Source of the DNA: Symbiodinium microadriaticum
Lineage: Eukaryota > Sar > Dinophyceae > Suessiales > Symbiodiniaceae
DNA: 64,000 bases
Assembly (NCBI GenBank): GCA_001939145.1
Contig: LSRX01000262.1
Span: forward strand, 134,085-198,084
Reading direction: 5' to 3'
The notes under the pieces were generated by a model that saw only the letters and a list, made by a program, of their open reading frames with translations, was not told the origin of the DNA and searched no databases. Shown here piece by piece: positions 40,065 to 51,962 of this stretch (position 1 is its first letter; every line of letters starts with the position of its first letter). A program made the translations under genes and the position numbers.

Positions 40065-43000
40065 CTAAGAAGCGTCTTCTCAAGAGAGGCCCAGTCACAA
40101 GCCACCTCTGGCTTAAAGTTGCTCTCGAAAGCGTCTTTGCACAACTTCTCGAGCTTCTCCACCTGGGGGTTAGGGTTATAGGGTTTAGGAGTTTAGGGTT
40201 TAGCGCATGAGCCGTAAACTTGGTGAGAGCTTCAAGGCTCGAGGGTTTGAGGGTATAGGGGCTTTAGGGTGTAGGGTTCAGGGTTTGAGGGCTTAGGGGT
40301 TTCGGGCTCGAGCGTTTTGCTTAGGGTTTAGGGCTTAAGTTTCTAGGGCTTTGGTGCCGGGTTTTACATTTATGCTATACTGCAAATATGAACCCTCAAC
40401 CCTTAACCCTAAACTCCGAAACCCTAAACCCTGCTAGAGGATAATGATGCTCCAACTGTCTGTCTTCTGGTCTAGTCTTTAAGGACAAAAGGTTCGAAGG
40501 TTGAAGCGCCTAGGGTTGCTAGGAGACTTGCACTTAACTCCAAATTAGGGTCCCTTTTTGGGTCCCCCAAACAAGAAGGGCACCCTTATAAAAAGGACCC
40601 TAAAAGGGATCCTACTTTAGAGAACTACCCATTGAGTCATGGGCGCCTCTCAGGTTCTATGAAGGGCGCTTGGCGCTCAAGGGTCTACAGGGCTTGCAGT
40701 AGTAGGGTCCCCATTTGGGGTCCTTTCTGGAAGGGTGCCGTTCTTTATTGGGGACCTAAAAGGGGACCCTAAATTTAGAGAACTACCCATTTAAAGGCTT
40801 AAGGCTTTAGACTTTGAGCTTCGGATGAGGGCTTCGGTTCTGCCGCTTAGGGTAGCAAGCCATAGGGCTTTGCTGTGAGGCTAGGCTAGGGTTCTGGGGT
40901 TTGGGGGTTTGGTTGGGGGTTTAGGGCCGCGGGACTTGACTCGCCTCAGTAATAGCAGCAAGCAGGTAAACGGGAAGCAACGCGGCCATATGGAGGCTGA
41001 GGACTGCTCTTCTTCCTCTACAACCCCCTGAAAACCAATTAAACAGTACACCAGAATCCTATTCGTTGCAGTCAGACCTTAGTGTCCTTAGAGCCTGCGT
41101 CCAAACCAAGCGTAAAACACTCCAGCTCCCCTCCCATCCCCTAAAACACCGACACCCCTCGTAAACCCCATAAAACCATTAACATCGCGGTTAGAAAAAG
41201 GAAAACAAAGCGCACACACACACACACACACCCACCCGCGCCTGGTATTTGTCTGCTAGGACTCCGACCTCATGGCTTGCCGAGACTCGTCAGCTTTGCT
41301 GTTATGGCTGGAGATGTTGGTGAGATAGGGCTCTTTCTTGGATTTTGAGGATCTAAAGGCATATACTGGAGTAGTTTCTAATGGGGGATACTCTAGTGAA
41401 GGGGTTAATAGGACCTTACATGCCTGCTACCATTCAGGGCTTTATGACCTGCTCTTCAGGCTGGTACGGGGTGCCCGGCAGATGGCTGAAGTACATGTGA
41501 GAGCATACCAACAATCACGTCGTCAACAACCAAAAAACGAGAAGGGAAACAGTTACCGCGGGATCAGGCTCAGGTGAGGCGTCTCAGGTGGAAGCAGCGC
41601 CGACGATAGATGTGAACGACTTGTGGTTAAAACGCATTTTCAATCTAATTGCAATATATCTCAGCAGCGAGGCAAGAAGTCATGAGATTGTGCCGACGAC
41701 GTGTTGCATTCGCACAGCCAAAGCCCCTACACCCTAGCAGCCAACCGTTTCTGAAGCCCTGAAAACCCTAAACCCTCAACCCTGAACCCTTAACCCTAAA
41801 CCCTAAACCCTAAACCCTAAAACCCTAAACCCTAAAACCCTACACCCTAACCCCTAAACCTAAAACCCGAAAACCCTAAACCCTAATTTAAACCCTAAAC
41901 CCTAAAATCCTAAATTCTAAACCCTAAACCCCTAAACCCTAAACCTGAAGAATTCTCGGAAAAGCCCGGCCTCCACCACTGTTAGTAGGCTTCCCTTCAC
42001 CTCAGCTCTTGGAAAGAAGAAGCTGAACGGTTTAGGGTTTTGGGTTTAGGGTTTAGGCTTTAGGGTCTAGGGTTTAGGGTTTTGGATTTAGGGTTTAGGG
42101 TCCGGTTTAGGGTCTAGGGTTTAGGGTTTTGGGTTTAGGATTTAGGGTTCAAAAAGAAGCTAGACCACCCAGAGAGCCCAATATCAATTAAGGAATATAC
42201 CTTAAATCATAATATTGGGGCCCCTACAATTTAAGGTATATTCCTTAATTAAGGGGTATTGGGCTCTCTGACTAGAAACGTGGCAAGGGTTTTCAAAACC
42301 GTACTGGACATCAGCCGAAGGTACTAAAGCCTAGCAGGGATTGAGATTTGAAGGGGCCCCTAAACCTTCAACCCCCTAGGATGTGAAGTGGGGCCCGAGC
42401 TCAGGCCGGCAGTAACGATGATATTTTGGGGGGAGTATCAGAAAAAAAAGGCGCCGGCTTTATCCGCAAACTCCTCCTAAACCGTCAACCCCAAAAGCCC
42501 TGGAACCCTAAACCCTGCCCTACACCCTGAACCCCTAAAGTGCCCCAATACCCTAAACCCTAAACCCTAAACCCTAAACCCCTAAACCCTAAACCCTAAA
42601 CCGCTAACCCCCTAAACCCAAAAAAGCGGCTACCAGGTCATGCCCAAACACGACGCCCGAGTACATAAAGCGAAGAAAACACTCGACAGCCTCGACGGAG
42701 AAGTCGTTGATGACAACCTTCACGGCTTCGGGTTTAGGGTTCAGGGTTCAGGGTTTAGGGTTTCAGGCTCCTTGAAAAAGCTCGCTATTAAGGGTTCTAT
42801 CGGGGGAGTTCCGCAAAGGCTGCGATAAGGGTCGAGGCTTTACAGAGTTCAGGATTTGGGCTCCTGGGTTGTCGATTTAGGAGTTGAGGGTTTCGGGTTT
42901 AGGGCCTAGGGTTTAGGGTCTAGGGTTTAGGGTTGAGGGCTGAGGGTTTAGGGCTTATAGGGCCGTAGGGTCTAGGGTTCAGGATCTACATTGAGTCTAA

Positions 43001-45713
43001 GCGTCCGCTGGGAGACCGCAAGACCACCTCTTAGTAGCTCTTTGACTTGGTTAGAGGATCCGTAAAACTGGGGGGGGTCCTTTATTCAGGCTTCTCTAGA
43101 GTCCTGCCTTTCACGGTGTGTACTGCTACTAGGGTTCTCCATGTTCTGACAGCCCGATTTAAGGCCTTCCGGCCTTCAGGGCTCAGGGGCAGGAGGGTTC
43201 CCTACGAAATCATACGGGAAACCAAAACCCGAAAGCCTGAATCACAAGGGGAAGCCTCCGCGCGATGGCTTTCGGAAAAGTTTCCAGAGCTGATCATGGT
43301 GTCGAAGACCTGGGGGCAATTTCCAACCCTATAAACCCTAATCCCACAACCCGAAACCTTACGCACTAAACGCTACACCCTAAACCCTAAACCTTAAATC
43401 CTCATAAACCAAGATTCCCAGACCCCGAAACTCGAAACCCTGAAACCAAACATATGACATGAGGTTCAGGGCTAATCTTCAGTGAAAGGCTATCCTTACA
43501 AACTGTATATCAAAAGCCCCAAACCCTAAACCCTAAACCCTAACCCTAAACCCTAAACCCTAAACCCTAACTTGTAACACCTGCACCCTGAACCATCCCT
43601 TGGCCCCATCCCTGGGACTCGGTGGTTTCAGGGTTTGGCGTTCAGGCTTTCGGGTGAAAGGCAAAATGCCGACCGTTTTCAGGACTGACAGAGGTATGGA
43701 GCCCTACGACATTATGCCGTTTAGGGTTGAAGGTTTAGGGTTAGGGTTTGGGGTTTAGGGTTTTATAGTGTTCACATAAAACCTGACATGTAGTACGTTT
43801 TGAGAGAGCCAGCCCTATTTCATGGCTCGGTACCCAAAGTGTAGTGATTGCTTGAAAGGCCTTTTCTCTGGTGAAGGTCGGGGTCCTGTTAATACCTTAT
43901 TGTTCGCACAACTGTTGTTTATGGCCAAGCTCCTAAAATGACAAAAATAAGGTCACAACACAAAGGTAGTATTGGGAACTTGACAAATAAGAACTGGGCT
44001 TTAAGGTATATCTTAATGTAGCTGTTGGGGGGATAGAGTTGCGAACTATTCGACCCCGATATTCCGACAATCCACAGCGTCGGTGCTGTGTGGACGCTGT
44101 TGCAAAAGAGTACGCCGCTGTTGGAATAAGGAGCCTGATCCCAAATTTTGCGGAACCTCCAGATAGGGGGTTCATGCTACTGACTGGCCTCAGGGCTGAA
44201 AGCTTCCAACTGAGGAAGACTGAGGGATGCGAACCTCGCAAACTTTCGGGGGCCCAGCAGCAGCAGCAGCACCTCAAAAGTGACAGCAGCAGGTCGTCTT
44301 CGTCTCGTCGTCGTCGTCGTCGTCGTAGTAGTAGTAGTAGTAGCAGCAGCAGCAGCACTGGTAGTAGTGATAGTCGTGATAGTCGTGATAGTAGTAGTAG
44401 GAGCAGCAGTAGCACGAGCAGTAGAAGCAGCAGAAATGTAACGACAACCAACCATTACATTACATATTCAGCTCATTTTGCTGCCGCTATTACTTAAGCT
44501 TCAAAGGCAAGACACCTTCGACCATTTCGCCAGCAGCACGGACCACACCTTAAACTCCGTGCGGACCGTCTCCTCGCTTGGCCCACCCGGAACCAGCTCT
44601 TCCTTACGGACGAGCTTGTGGTGAGGGTTCAGGGTGTATATAGGGTTCAGGGTTTAGGATTTAGGGCTCAGGGTTTAGGATTTAGGGTTGATGGTTTAGG
44701 ACGACGGGCTTAGGGCTGGGGTTGTGATATGCCCTCGCAACTCTGAGTCCTAAACCCGGCAGCCGAAACTTGAATTGAAAGCTCGGTAAACCAAGGGGCC
44801 TTTACAAGGTTGTGAGTATCTTAGAAGGCTGACTCGTGATTGTTAATATAGAGGTCCAAGCAATTGGTATATGTGTTTTATAAATGGGTGTTTGCACCCT
44901 ACACGCCTGAACCGAAGCCAACGAACACTACTCCCTCGATACCGATATCTCGACATGTCAGGCCATGGCGCGACGGCCACGGTGAAATCGCCGCCCTGGC
45001 TCGGGGATGTCTATGTAAGGTCGAAAGTAGGGACAGACACGCTTGGCCTTGGGCCTTGCTGGGAGATGCCACTAGTGACTAGTGACTAGTGTTAGTACAG
45101 AAGTATATACCATGGACTTCCATACAAGTTGTGTACGTTTTCCTTACATAACGTGTCATACCCATAACGATTTGGGGCTTCGAGTTGCGTAGGGCGGGGT
45201 GTGAGTTTGGGTTGCTGCGCTGTCTAGGCTCTGATGGAGGCGAGCGCAGACTCTGCGGCAGCAGCACAGAATCCGCTGTTTTAGGCCCAGACATGTCGAC
45301 AGACTTCCCGCGCAGTAGCTCCAGTCTCCTTCCTTGGCGGATGCTTGACGCGTGCAGCACATGCCTTATCCGCGGCTCCGGCGACTAGCATGCAGTGCAC
45401 GTTGCCCACCGGAACGAGCCGTTTCTGGCTGCCTTCGTTGACTGGGGGTAGCAGGATAGCCGCTTGGCCATTGCGCGGTGTCCATTAGCATGGGAGAGTT
45501 GGACAAGCTGCTGACGCGCTGGCGAGGATTACCCCTAACCCTACATTACTAAACCCCAAACCCCAAAATCCTAAACCGGACACTCCATAGCCGAACGTGA
45601 TCACCAGCTCGCAAGGTAAGTCCCTGGTGCGAGTACCCTGTGCTGCGGCTCGAATCCGCGGGTGTGCCGGGCGGATTGAGAGGGCTTGCAGTATCTAGGA
45701 CGTCGGGGCTTAC
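40065..45713 (-). CDS. BTB/POZ-domain gene, partial multi-exon model
   Basis: Three minus exons, 44614-44516 (ends TEFKVWSVLLAKWSK), 43309-43256 (VFDTMISSGNFSESHRAE) and 42717-42634 (VVINDFSVEAVECFLRFMYS then GVVFGHDL), are each a whole number of codons. Joined in phase 0 they give a BTB/POZ core: K-x-x-S-x-V-L-A-[KR], then S-K-V-F-x-x-M, then D-F-S-x-E-A-x-E-x-F-L-x-F-x-Y-S-G. Donors are GTGTCT, GCTTCC and GTAGCC; acceptors are CCCCAG and GTGAAG. A likely continuation at 40162-40065 reads VEKLEKLCKDAFESNFKP, the standard end of BTB domains. An upstream exon at 45713-45577 reads GYSHQGLTLRAGDHVRLW and may belong here. BTB proteins commonly dimerise and recruit cullin-3 ligases; the role here is unknown. 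The exon between 42634 and 40162 is missing from my model. Confidence 0.7.
40547..40632. mobile_element. palindromic element, family 1 (copy f)
   Basis: CCAAATTAGGGTCCCTTTTT at the left and TACTTTAGAGAACTACCCAT at the right, with GGGCACCCTTATAAAAAGGA in the centre. Confidence 0.75.
40701..40791. mobile_element. palindromic element, family 1 (copy g)
   Basis: AGTAGGGTCCCCATTTGGGG at the left and CTAAATTTAGAGAACTACCC at the right. It is 70 bp from copy f, and the sequence between is open in all-minus-one frames (for example WAPLRFYEGRLALKGLQGLQ on the plus strand), so it may be a small exon. Confidence 0.7.
41213..41233 (+). repeat. (CA)n microsatellite
   Basis: CGCACACACACACACACACA, ending in CCCACCCG. 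Confidence 0.95.
41755..41950. repeat. CCCTAAA-type array
   Basis: Nearly 200 bp of CCCTAAA with CCCTAAAA variants. It is followed after 80 bp by a TTTAGGG-type array (42030-42150), so two arrays face each other around an 80-bp island. Confidence 0.9.
42170..42270. mobile_element. palindromic element, family 4 (copy b)
   Basis: CAGAGAGCCCAATATC ... TTAAGGAATATACCTTAAAT on the left mirrors TTTAAGGTATATTCCTTAAT ... GGTATTGGGCTCTCTG on the right, about 48 bp per arm and nearly perfect. The adjoining minus sequence reads YLRLMSSTVLKTLATFLV up to its edge. Confidence 0.9.
44257..44430. repeat. degenerate triplet repeat (CAG/TCG/TAG)n
   Basis: Period-3 runs of CAG, GTC, GTA and AGC. It yields long ORFs in several frames (poly-S, poly-L, poly-T) that I do not treat as genes. 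It lies inside an intron or just downstream of the exon ending at 44516. Confidence 0.9.
45299..45480 (-). CDS. candidate exon, frame unresolved
   Basis: Two minus-strand frames are open here. One reads AILLPPVNEGSQKRLVPVGN then VHCMLVAGAADK. The other, after a GCGTCAG acceptor, reads QLVQLSHANGHRAMAKRLSC. It lies between the exons 45713-45577 and 44614-44516, so it may be part of the BTB gene. No family motif. Confidence 0.35.
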
Positions 45714-46029
45714 CTGGAGTCACCCAGGTACCTTTAAAAAGGTGCAGGTGCCAATCTTGTAAGGTCATATCCCTTTTTTTTACAGGTGCATTGGTTACTT
45801 CTTGACCCTATAAGCCCTAAGCCCTACCTGAACCTTATATAAACCAGCTTATTATGTTTTTCTGATAGAAGTCCTCCTTAACGAAGCCAGGGTTTCGGGC
45901 CAGGAATTGGGAGTTCAGAGTTTAAGATTCAGGGCTGGAGGCAATTTCAGGTTCCTAAACACGAACCCCAAGGGTCCAAAGGACCCAGCAATAACGTACA
46001 TTGGTCAGGTACTTGGACCCTTAGGGTAA

Positions 46030-46145
46030 GAGCCCTTCGTGGCCCTCTGGCTCCAAGGGATATTCAGGCAATCTAGAGGTCTTGAGAGCTCGAATAGGCT
46101 TCCTCTCGGGAACGGCTCTAAGGCTCTCCGGGTTGAATGTAGGGG
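46030..46145 (-). CDS. candidate exon next to a family-2 element
   Basis: The minus strand reads TFNPESLRAVPERKPIRALK then TSRLPEYPLEPEGHE before a stop near 46020. The family-2 element beginning GTAGGGGCCTC at 46139 adjoins its upstream edge. Confidence 0.3.
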
Positions 46146-46313
46146 CCTCAAGAGGTAGAATAAGATTTCGGTGTAAGATATTCTATAACTTTCGGTAAAT
46201 ATCGTAAAGAAACCGCATGAAATAGTTTCACGATGGTATGGAAACCTAGGGAATGCTTTAACTACAGCAACGAACCCTAAGGAATAATAGCAGCGCTTAT
46301 TCCGACCCCTGTA
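46139..46313. mobile_element. family-2-like element (copy e, long or divergent)
   Basis: It starts GTAGGGGCCTCAAGAGGTAG AATAAGATTT and ends near TCCGACCCCTGTAG. It is longer than the other copies, and the interior is not alignable by eye. Confidence 0.4.
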
Positions 46314-46989
46314 GTAGTTTGGGTTAGGGTTCCTCAAGGCAGGGTTTAGGGTATAAGCTTGGTAGTCAGCCCAAAGACCATGAACCCAGATCCTGCAGCC
46401 AAAAGGCCCAACACCCCCACCCCGCTTTCAGGTGCACTTACAACTCTCTCCGAAGGCTGCTAGAAAGGGGCCACCTTGAGGTCGAACTCTATACTACTCT
46501 CTGGTGCATAGGCGCATGGACCCTGAGGGTATGCCGGCCCTGTGCCAGTAGCGGCCTGACCGAAACAGTCGCCCAGCACCGCTGCGGCGGAAGAGATGTC
46601 GGAGCCTTCAATGGAAGACTCCATGGCCACAAATCAGCACCGAAGAAGGTCTTGGCTTTAGGGTTTATGGTTTAGGGGCTAGGTGTTCTGCACGTGAGGA
46701 GGAGGGCGTGCGGTTTAGGTTCACACCTTTGGCTGCTGCCTTTGGGGCTAGGGCTCAGGACTTGGAATCTCCCCTCTTTGTTTCCTGGTGTCCCCATTGG
46801 CTACATGTCCCCAAACTTCGACTTCCTTTCAGTATTAAGCCACGAACTCCGAGAGGCTTTAGGACAATAGTCGGATGGCCCGTAATCGAGGTCGCAGCAA
46901 ACCGAGCCGAAATGCGGACGTGCAAATCACTTCGCTGAAAGTGTTTTTCATGTCAAGTTGTGTAGGTTCGTTCATGTTAAGTTCCATAT

Positions 46990-47415
46990 GTGAAAAGAAG
47001 TGCCGGGATCGGTAGCTTCAGGCAAAAGAGGCTTGGATTTACTAGTTACGGTAGGAGGACTTTACAGTTTAGTAGGGTACACTGGCATGGCTCAATGGCT
47101 AAAGAATATATACGGGTTAGCAGTTTAGGAGTAGACAAGAAAACTCACGCTTTAATAATTAGTGGAAACCGGGCTCGGCCTGCGCGACTGAGGGTTCAGG
47201 ATTCAACAACATCGCAAAAAAAAACTCGCTGGTCGTTTATAGCTGGACGTTTCGGTCACTCCATCAAGGTCTACGTTCGTGGGACTAACCCCAACCAGCT
47301 GTGGTTTTTCAGATCTTCGCCTGCTGATGTGGCCGAGGACATAGGTTTATCTGAAGGCTTATGTAATCATTACTACTTTACTAGAACAATAAGAGGGACG
47401 AGAAGAGGATACTAA
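46990..47415 (+). other. 141-codon open frame of doubtful status
   Basis: The plus strand is open with stretches such as FGHSIKVYVRGTNPNQLWFF. By chance a few ORFs of this length are expected in 64 kb, and I recognise no family, so it is listed as an open frame only. Confidence 0.2.
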
Positions 47416-48448
47416 CATTAATGACTCAACCTTCCAGAATACTTCCATGCATTGTCAGACCTTTTGAACCTGTGACCCCCCGGCCAAAATCAAGCTCTAC
47501 TGTGGCGAGGCTTTTTCTGCATGTCGCAGTTTTGCTGAAGCCCTCTAAGTCAAGGTTACGGTCACCGCGTTTGGGGGGTTAGGGCTCAGGGGGTTTAGGG
47601 TTTAGGGCTGCTTAGGCGCCGGATCAGCACTTCGCACATTTTCCTCAACACGTGCACGGGGCATGTCTTAAATCTTACCTCTGAAACCATGGTCGTCCGA
47701 TACTGGGGCAGCGCATCTTCTCCCGATATCTCGAAGATAACCTGAAGCTCTACATTCCCGGCTCCAGAACCCAAAACCCCGAATCACCTTCCCCAAGCCT
47801 CTAATCTGCGATCTCTAGACTCTAGACCCTAAGCAGCAGACCCATCCGAAAGCCCAAACCTCTCCGTAGGACCCACTTGAGTTACAAGTACGACCTGGGA
47901 TCAAAACCTAACCCCTAAACTGACAAATATAGCAAAATTCCCATATAGTTTAGGGTCCTTAAGGTAATGCAGGATGTATTTCATCCATCGAATCACTGAC
48001 GAGTTTCAACAGGGTTGAGAGTTTAGGGCCTAAGCGTGATGAGGGTTTAGTTCGGCTTCGTGCGTTGAGGCTTTACGGTTCCGGGTTACAGGCATACTGG
48101 CTTGGGACCCTTTGAAGATTTGAAGACCTAAACCTCGTCAATCTTCATAGACACCCTACTAACAAGCTGCAGGAACGCCGCATAAACACGCATAAACCAC
48201 TACTTAAAGCCGCTTAGTCACTGCTTAGTCCTACCGAACCCTCAAAACAGAGCTTGCCCCAGGTCGCGCATCCTTCATGCTGCGCTACAAAAACATTTTG
48301 GGAACTGACTCAACCGCTATCAAACCTTCAACTTGGCTTCGAGGTTTCTTGAACCTAGCTCACCGCAACCGCCGACTTTCTATCAGGTTGTATGCGGTCT
48401 TGGTACCTAGTGCTTCCAATGTGCTAATCCTAAAAACTCTTCTCTGCC
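47416..48448. other. spacer downstream of tandem gene copy B
   Basis: Mostly ordinary composition with little telomere-like sequence. A half family-5 element lies at 47945-47992. It probably includes the 3' flank of the gene ending at 48449. No exon bounded. Confidence 0.4.
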
Positions 48449-51400
48449 TCACTTCGGCGCGATGCGCAGCAGACTCATGATCGAGCGTGCCACTTTGTCG
48501 AGGGGGTTTGGCCTCTTCTCGCGTAGCGCTCGCGGCCGCGGATGGTGTTTGCAGGGGAGCTGGCAGGGGAGGGGGGTTGTTCCAAGTTGCGGCCACATGT
48601 TGGAAAGGTGCCCCTAAACCCTAAACCCTAAACTCTAACGACAATGGGACCCTTTCGGGAACCAAGAATCAGAAGCTTAGTTCAGAGGGCCCGACCTTCC
48701 TGCGAGGTTTAGCTGCAAGGCTCTGAAATTTTTCTTCATGTAGCCGGACCTCAAGAGGTCCAGTTTAGCGATCAGGGCCTAAAGTTTATACGGTATAGGG
48801 TTTAGAGGGCCCCTACACCCCATCCCAACGCGCGTGTGGTAGGCTTCTGAATCGCTACTGACAAGCATGTGGCACAGCTTGTCACAGCTCTCATGCCAAG
48901 CACTGAACCTCGAACATTGAACCAATATAGGGGCATATACAATTAGAGTAAGGCGTTGGGCGTATTAGACTGTATAATTATAACAAGGTACTGATGTAAG
49001 CCCCTACCTACAGCAGATGTGTCCAACACACCTCGAGTCTTCACCTACATCTTTCCAGAAACCCTAAACCCTAAACCCTGCAACCTAAACCCCAGGCCCG
49101 AAACCCAAAACCCCACATGCATCAAGAGCCCGGAGAGGATGCCCACCCTCTGCCCCGAAATCCTGGTCCGACGCCCTAAACCCTCTGATATAGCAAAAGG
49201 GCCTAAGTAATTAGAAACAGCTTTGGGGTACACAATAGACTATACTGTAGCGAAATATGCGAATCATAAGGGGGTCAGTGTTATCACCCTAAACCCTTAA
49301 CCCAATAGTGTTACAATGATTCTGAACCCCTCTCTAAACCAAGGCCAAAAGGCGAGTAGGACGTTCGCTTGTGGTGGCAGTAGTCCAAGAAGATCTCCTT
49401 CCACTCATGAGAGTTCGTGATCTTGCCGACGTAAACACCTGGGCTTTAAGGCTTAGGGTTTACCTCTCGGGCTTTCTGGTAAAGGGCCTTATATCGGTGT
49501 AGAGTGTCGAGTCGAGGGTGTCGAGCTTAGAGTTCATGATTTAGCTCCTGGGGAGGGGGGGGGGGGAGGGGTTAAGGGTTTGCTAGAGTCTCAGGGTTCA
49601 GGGCCTCAGGGTTGGCAGTAGCCTGTTGGGCATAGGAAACAGTTTAGACTTTGGGCCACATCGTGAAGTCAAGCCAGCAAAATCACGGCGGCCTGCCCTG
49701 ACAAGATGCCTGTAGCTTCCTATACTCCTTCACCACAATCCACAACCAGGGTACTGAAACCATACATCAACAGTCTATCATGGTGCTACTATAAAGTGCC
49801 GTATATATCTACATTGCAAACATAACATCCAACTGCTGCCGAGTGTCCAAACCACGCCGGCAACTCCCCAACCCTACTAGCACCTGCTTGCCAGCCTCAT
49901 GCCGGCCGCTCTCCCTCCTATCATGACTGAATGAACCCTTCCTATAGCCCCCATCTGGTGCCAAAATGAAACTACAATGAAGACTATAGGACCTTAAATC
50001 CCAAACCCTGTCGTGGCTAAATGAACCCGAAACCCCAAATACCCAAAACCCGGAACTGCCAGAAACGACCTAACCTACGTCAGTATTGCCGGGGGAAGCT
50101 ATGCAGCCTTGGGGCGACGGGCTCTCCGCAAGCAAAGCTTCAGATTTTTGTTGAGGGTGTGTTTGGGGGTTTAGGGTTTAGGGGTTTAGGGGTTTAGGGG
50201 TTTAGGGTTTACGGGTTTAGGGTTTAGGGTTTCGGTGTTTAGAGATAGGCAAACCTGGCCTTCATCGACATGTAGCAGAACTTTTACACCCTGAACTCTA
50301 CAACTTGAAATCCCAACATACCGAAGCTCTACATTCTATACGTCCTATACCCTGTACTATACATTCCCTAAAGCCTTGCCCTTAAAGAACCTTATAGCAC
50401 TCTTTTGTTGAAGGAACGCGAAAAAGGGAACTCAAAACCTTAAAAACAGCCAGTGACTCCCAATCAACCCGAAACCAAGTCGCCGAAGAAGAGCGAGGAA
50501 GTACCCACCAACGTGAAGGAGGGCCAAAACCAGGTGTTCACGTAGGGCACCTTACACTTCAGAAGGCTTAGGGTGGGGTTGGGGATTTAGGATCTACAGG
50601 GCTTACCCTAAATCCTAAACCCTATAAGTCCTTTGAATGTTGGTTTTGTTGGTTCAAGGTTCGCTTGGGTTCAGGTTCGTCTTAACGAGGTTTAGGGTAT
50701 AGGGTTTTCAAACACCAAAAAGCCCAGTAGCCCGACGCAGAGGGGTTCAATTCTGGAGCTCTGATCTTACACTCGCAGCCATAAACCAGGCTTCTGCCTC
50801 AGAAGCGTCTGCGTCAGCTGTCGGTTCAAGGCGGAAGGCTCAGAAACAGGGGTCGGAATAATTCGAACAAGATTTCCGGAATGGCTTTGTGTTGCATTCG
50901 AGTAGGGAACACCACGGAATACCAGCTCTAGAGGAAAACCAGAAGTTGGAAGATCCTTGTCCTGACGCCCTTGTGGGAATCCCAGCCCTCATCTCAAACT
51001 ACTGTCAACCCTAAAACCCCTTTAAGCCCTGGGCCCTTAGCCCGAAACCCTAAACCCCTAAACCCGTTTAAGCCCTAAGCCCTAAACCCCTAAACACTAA
51101 ACCCTAAACCCCTAAACCCTAAACTCCTTTAAGCACTAAGCCCTAAAGTCTTCATGGCATATCTCTAAGCCCTAAACTTGGCCCTTCTATAAGGCTTTAG
51201 GAAGCTCGGGTCCGGGACCTCGCACTGTCGGGTCTTGATGCTTACCGTTCTTTTTTTTGTTGATGTTTACCGTTCCGGGTCTAGGGTTCAGGGTGTTTTT
51301 TTGATGGCCTTTTTCCGTCTGCTAGGTTCTAGCTCAGGAATCTGCACGGGTTTAGGGTTGAGCCAATTTCAGGGTTTAGGGTTCAGGGTTTAGGGTTTAG

Positions 51401-51962
51401 GGTTGAGCCAATTTCAGCGTTTAGGGTGTAGGGTTGAGCCAATTTCAGCGTTTAGGGTTTAGGGTTTTGAGCCATTTTGCATGGAAGCTGGGGTCTTTGC
51501 ATTGCGGGATGCAGGGCTTTCACGGAATTCATCGTTGGGCCTGGTGGGAGGATCATTATATGGGCAGTGCTCTGAACTAGGCTCCCTTTTGGGGTCCCCG
51601 ATATAGTACGGCCCCTTATAAATGAAAGGACCCTAGAAGGGACCCTATTTTAGAGGAATACCCCCATGGATGGCGGCAACAAAACATAGTCGGGGATGCG
51701 GGTACAGCAAAAGCATTGAGAGCTCGGGAGCATCCCTAAACCCTAAACCCTAAACCCTACACCATACTACGAGGAACAAGAAACCGTCATTTCGGCACCC
51801 TACCGCGGAGAAAGACTCGCTTCCAAGCATCCCAGATGCCGCACACATAATAAACAACCCCATAGGGTTTAGGGTTTAGGGGTTTAGGGTTTAGTGTTTA
51901 GGGCTTATAGGGTTTAGTGTGGAAATCTGGTGCTTCCGAATCGCAAGGTCGTCCTTTGCCAT
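48449..51962 (-). CDS. tandem gene, copy B (partial multi-exon model)
   Basis: Four exons are shared with copy A. 51962-51945: ATG start, MAKDDL, CAG acceptor 5 nt upstream of the ATG (suits spliced-leader trans-splicing), GC donor. 50550-50476: VPYVNTWFWPSFTLVGTSSL then FFGDL, a probable membrane segment, GT donor. 49438-49354: VYVGKITNSHEWKEIFLDYC then HHKRTSYS, GC donor. 48512-48449: PNPLDKVARSIMSLLRIAPK and TGA stop. The last two exons join in phase (TC|G). At least one exon is missing between the second and third, because their phases do not match. Candidates inside include WDAWKRVFLR near 51840-51804 and ALIAKLDLLRSGYMKKNFRA near 48775-48690. No known family recognised. Confidence 0.75.
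48929..49006. mobile_element. palindromic element, family 2 (copy d)
   Basis: TAGGGGCATATACAATTAGA GTAAGGCGTTGGG at the left and TGTAAGCCCCTAC at the right. It lies in the last intron of tandem gene B. Confidence 0.55.
49196..49277. mobile_element. palindromic element, family 2 (copy c)
   Basis: AAAAGGGCCTAAGTAATTAG at the left, GGGGTACACAATAGACTATA in the centre, GAATCATAAGGGGGTC at the right; same layout as 22914-23011. Confidence 0.55.
51558..51670. mobile_element. palindromic element, family 1 (copy h)
   Basis: ATATGGGCAGTGCTCTGAAC and TTTAGAGGAATACCCCCAT frame GGTCCCCGATATAGTACGGC. It lies between exons 1 and 2 of tandem gene B. Confidence 0.65.

Noticed and set aside
43933..44497. 172-, 152- and 92-codon ORFs over the triplet repeat
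   Set aside because: Overlapping low-complexity frames; the real exon nearby is the BTB exon 44614-44516.
45640..45700. tRNA-like T-arm (GGCTCGAATCC)
   Set aside because: No matching D-arm, anticodon arm or acceptor stem at proper spacing, and the segment reads as an exon on the minus strand.
46990..47415. 141-codon plus-strand ORF as a gene
   Set aside because: Length is within chance expectation for 64 kb, with no family motif; kept only as an open frame.
48869..49070. Plus-strand exon pair across a family-2 element (48933-49013, GC...AG) reading LVTALMPSTEPRTLNQY and ADVSNTPRVFTYIF
   Set aside because: It joins in frame, but it lies inside the last intron of the minus-strand tandem gene B, whose flanking exons are much better supported; the minus strand is open here too, so the match is probably chance.
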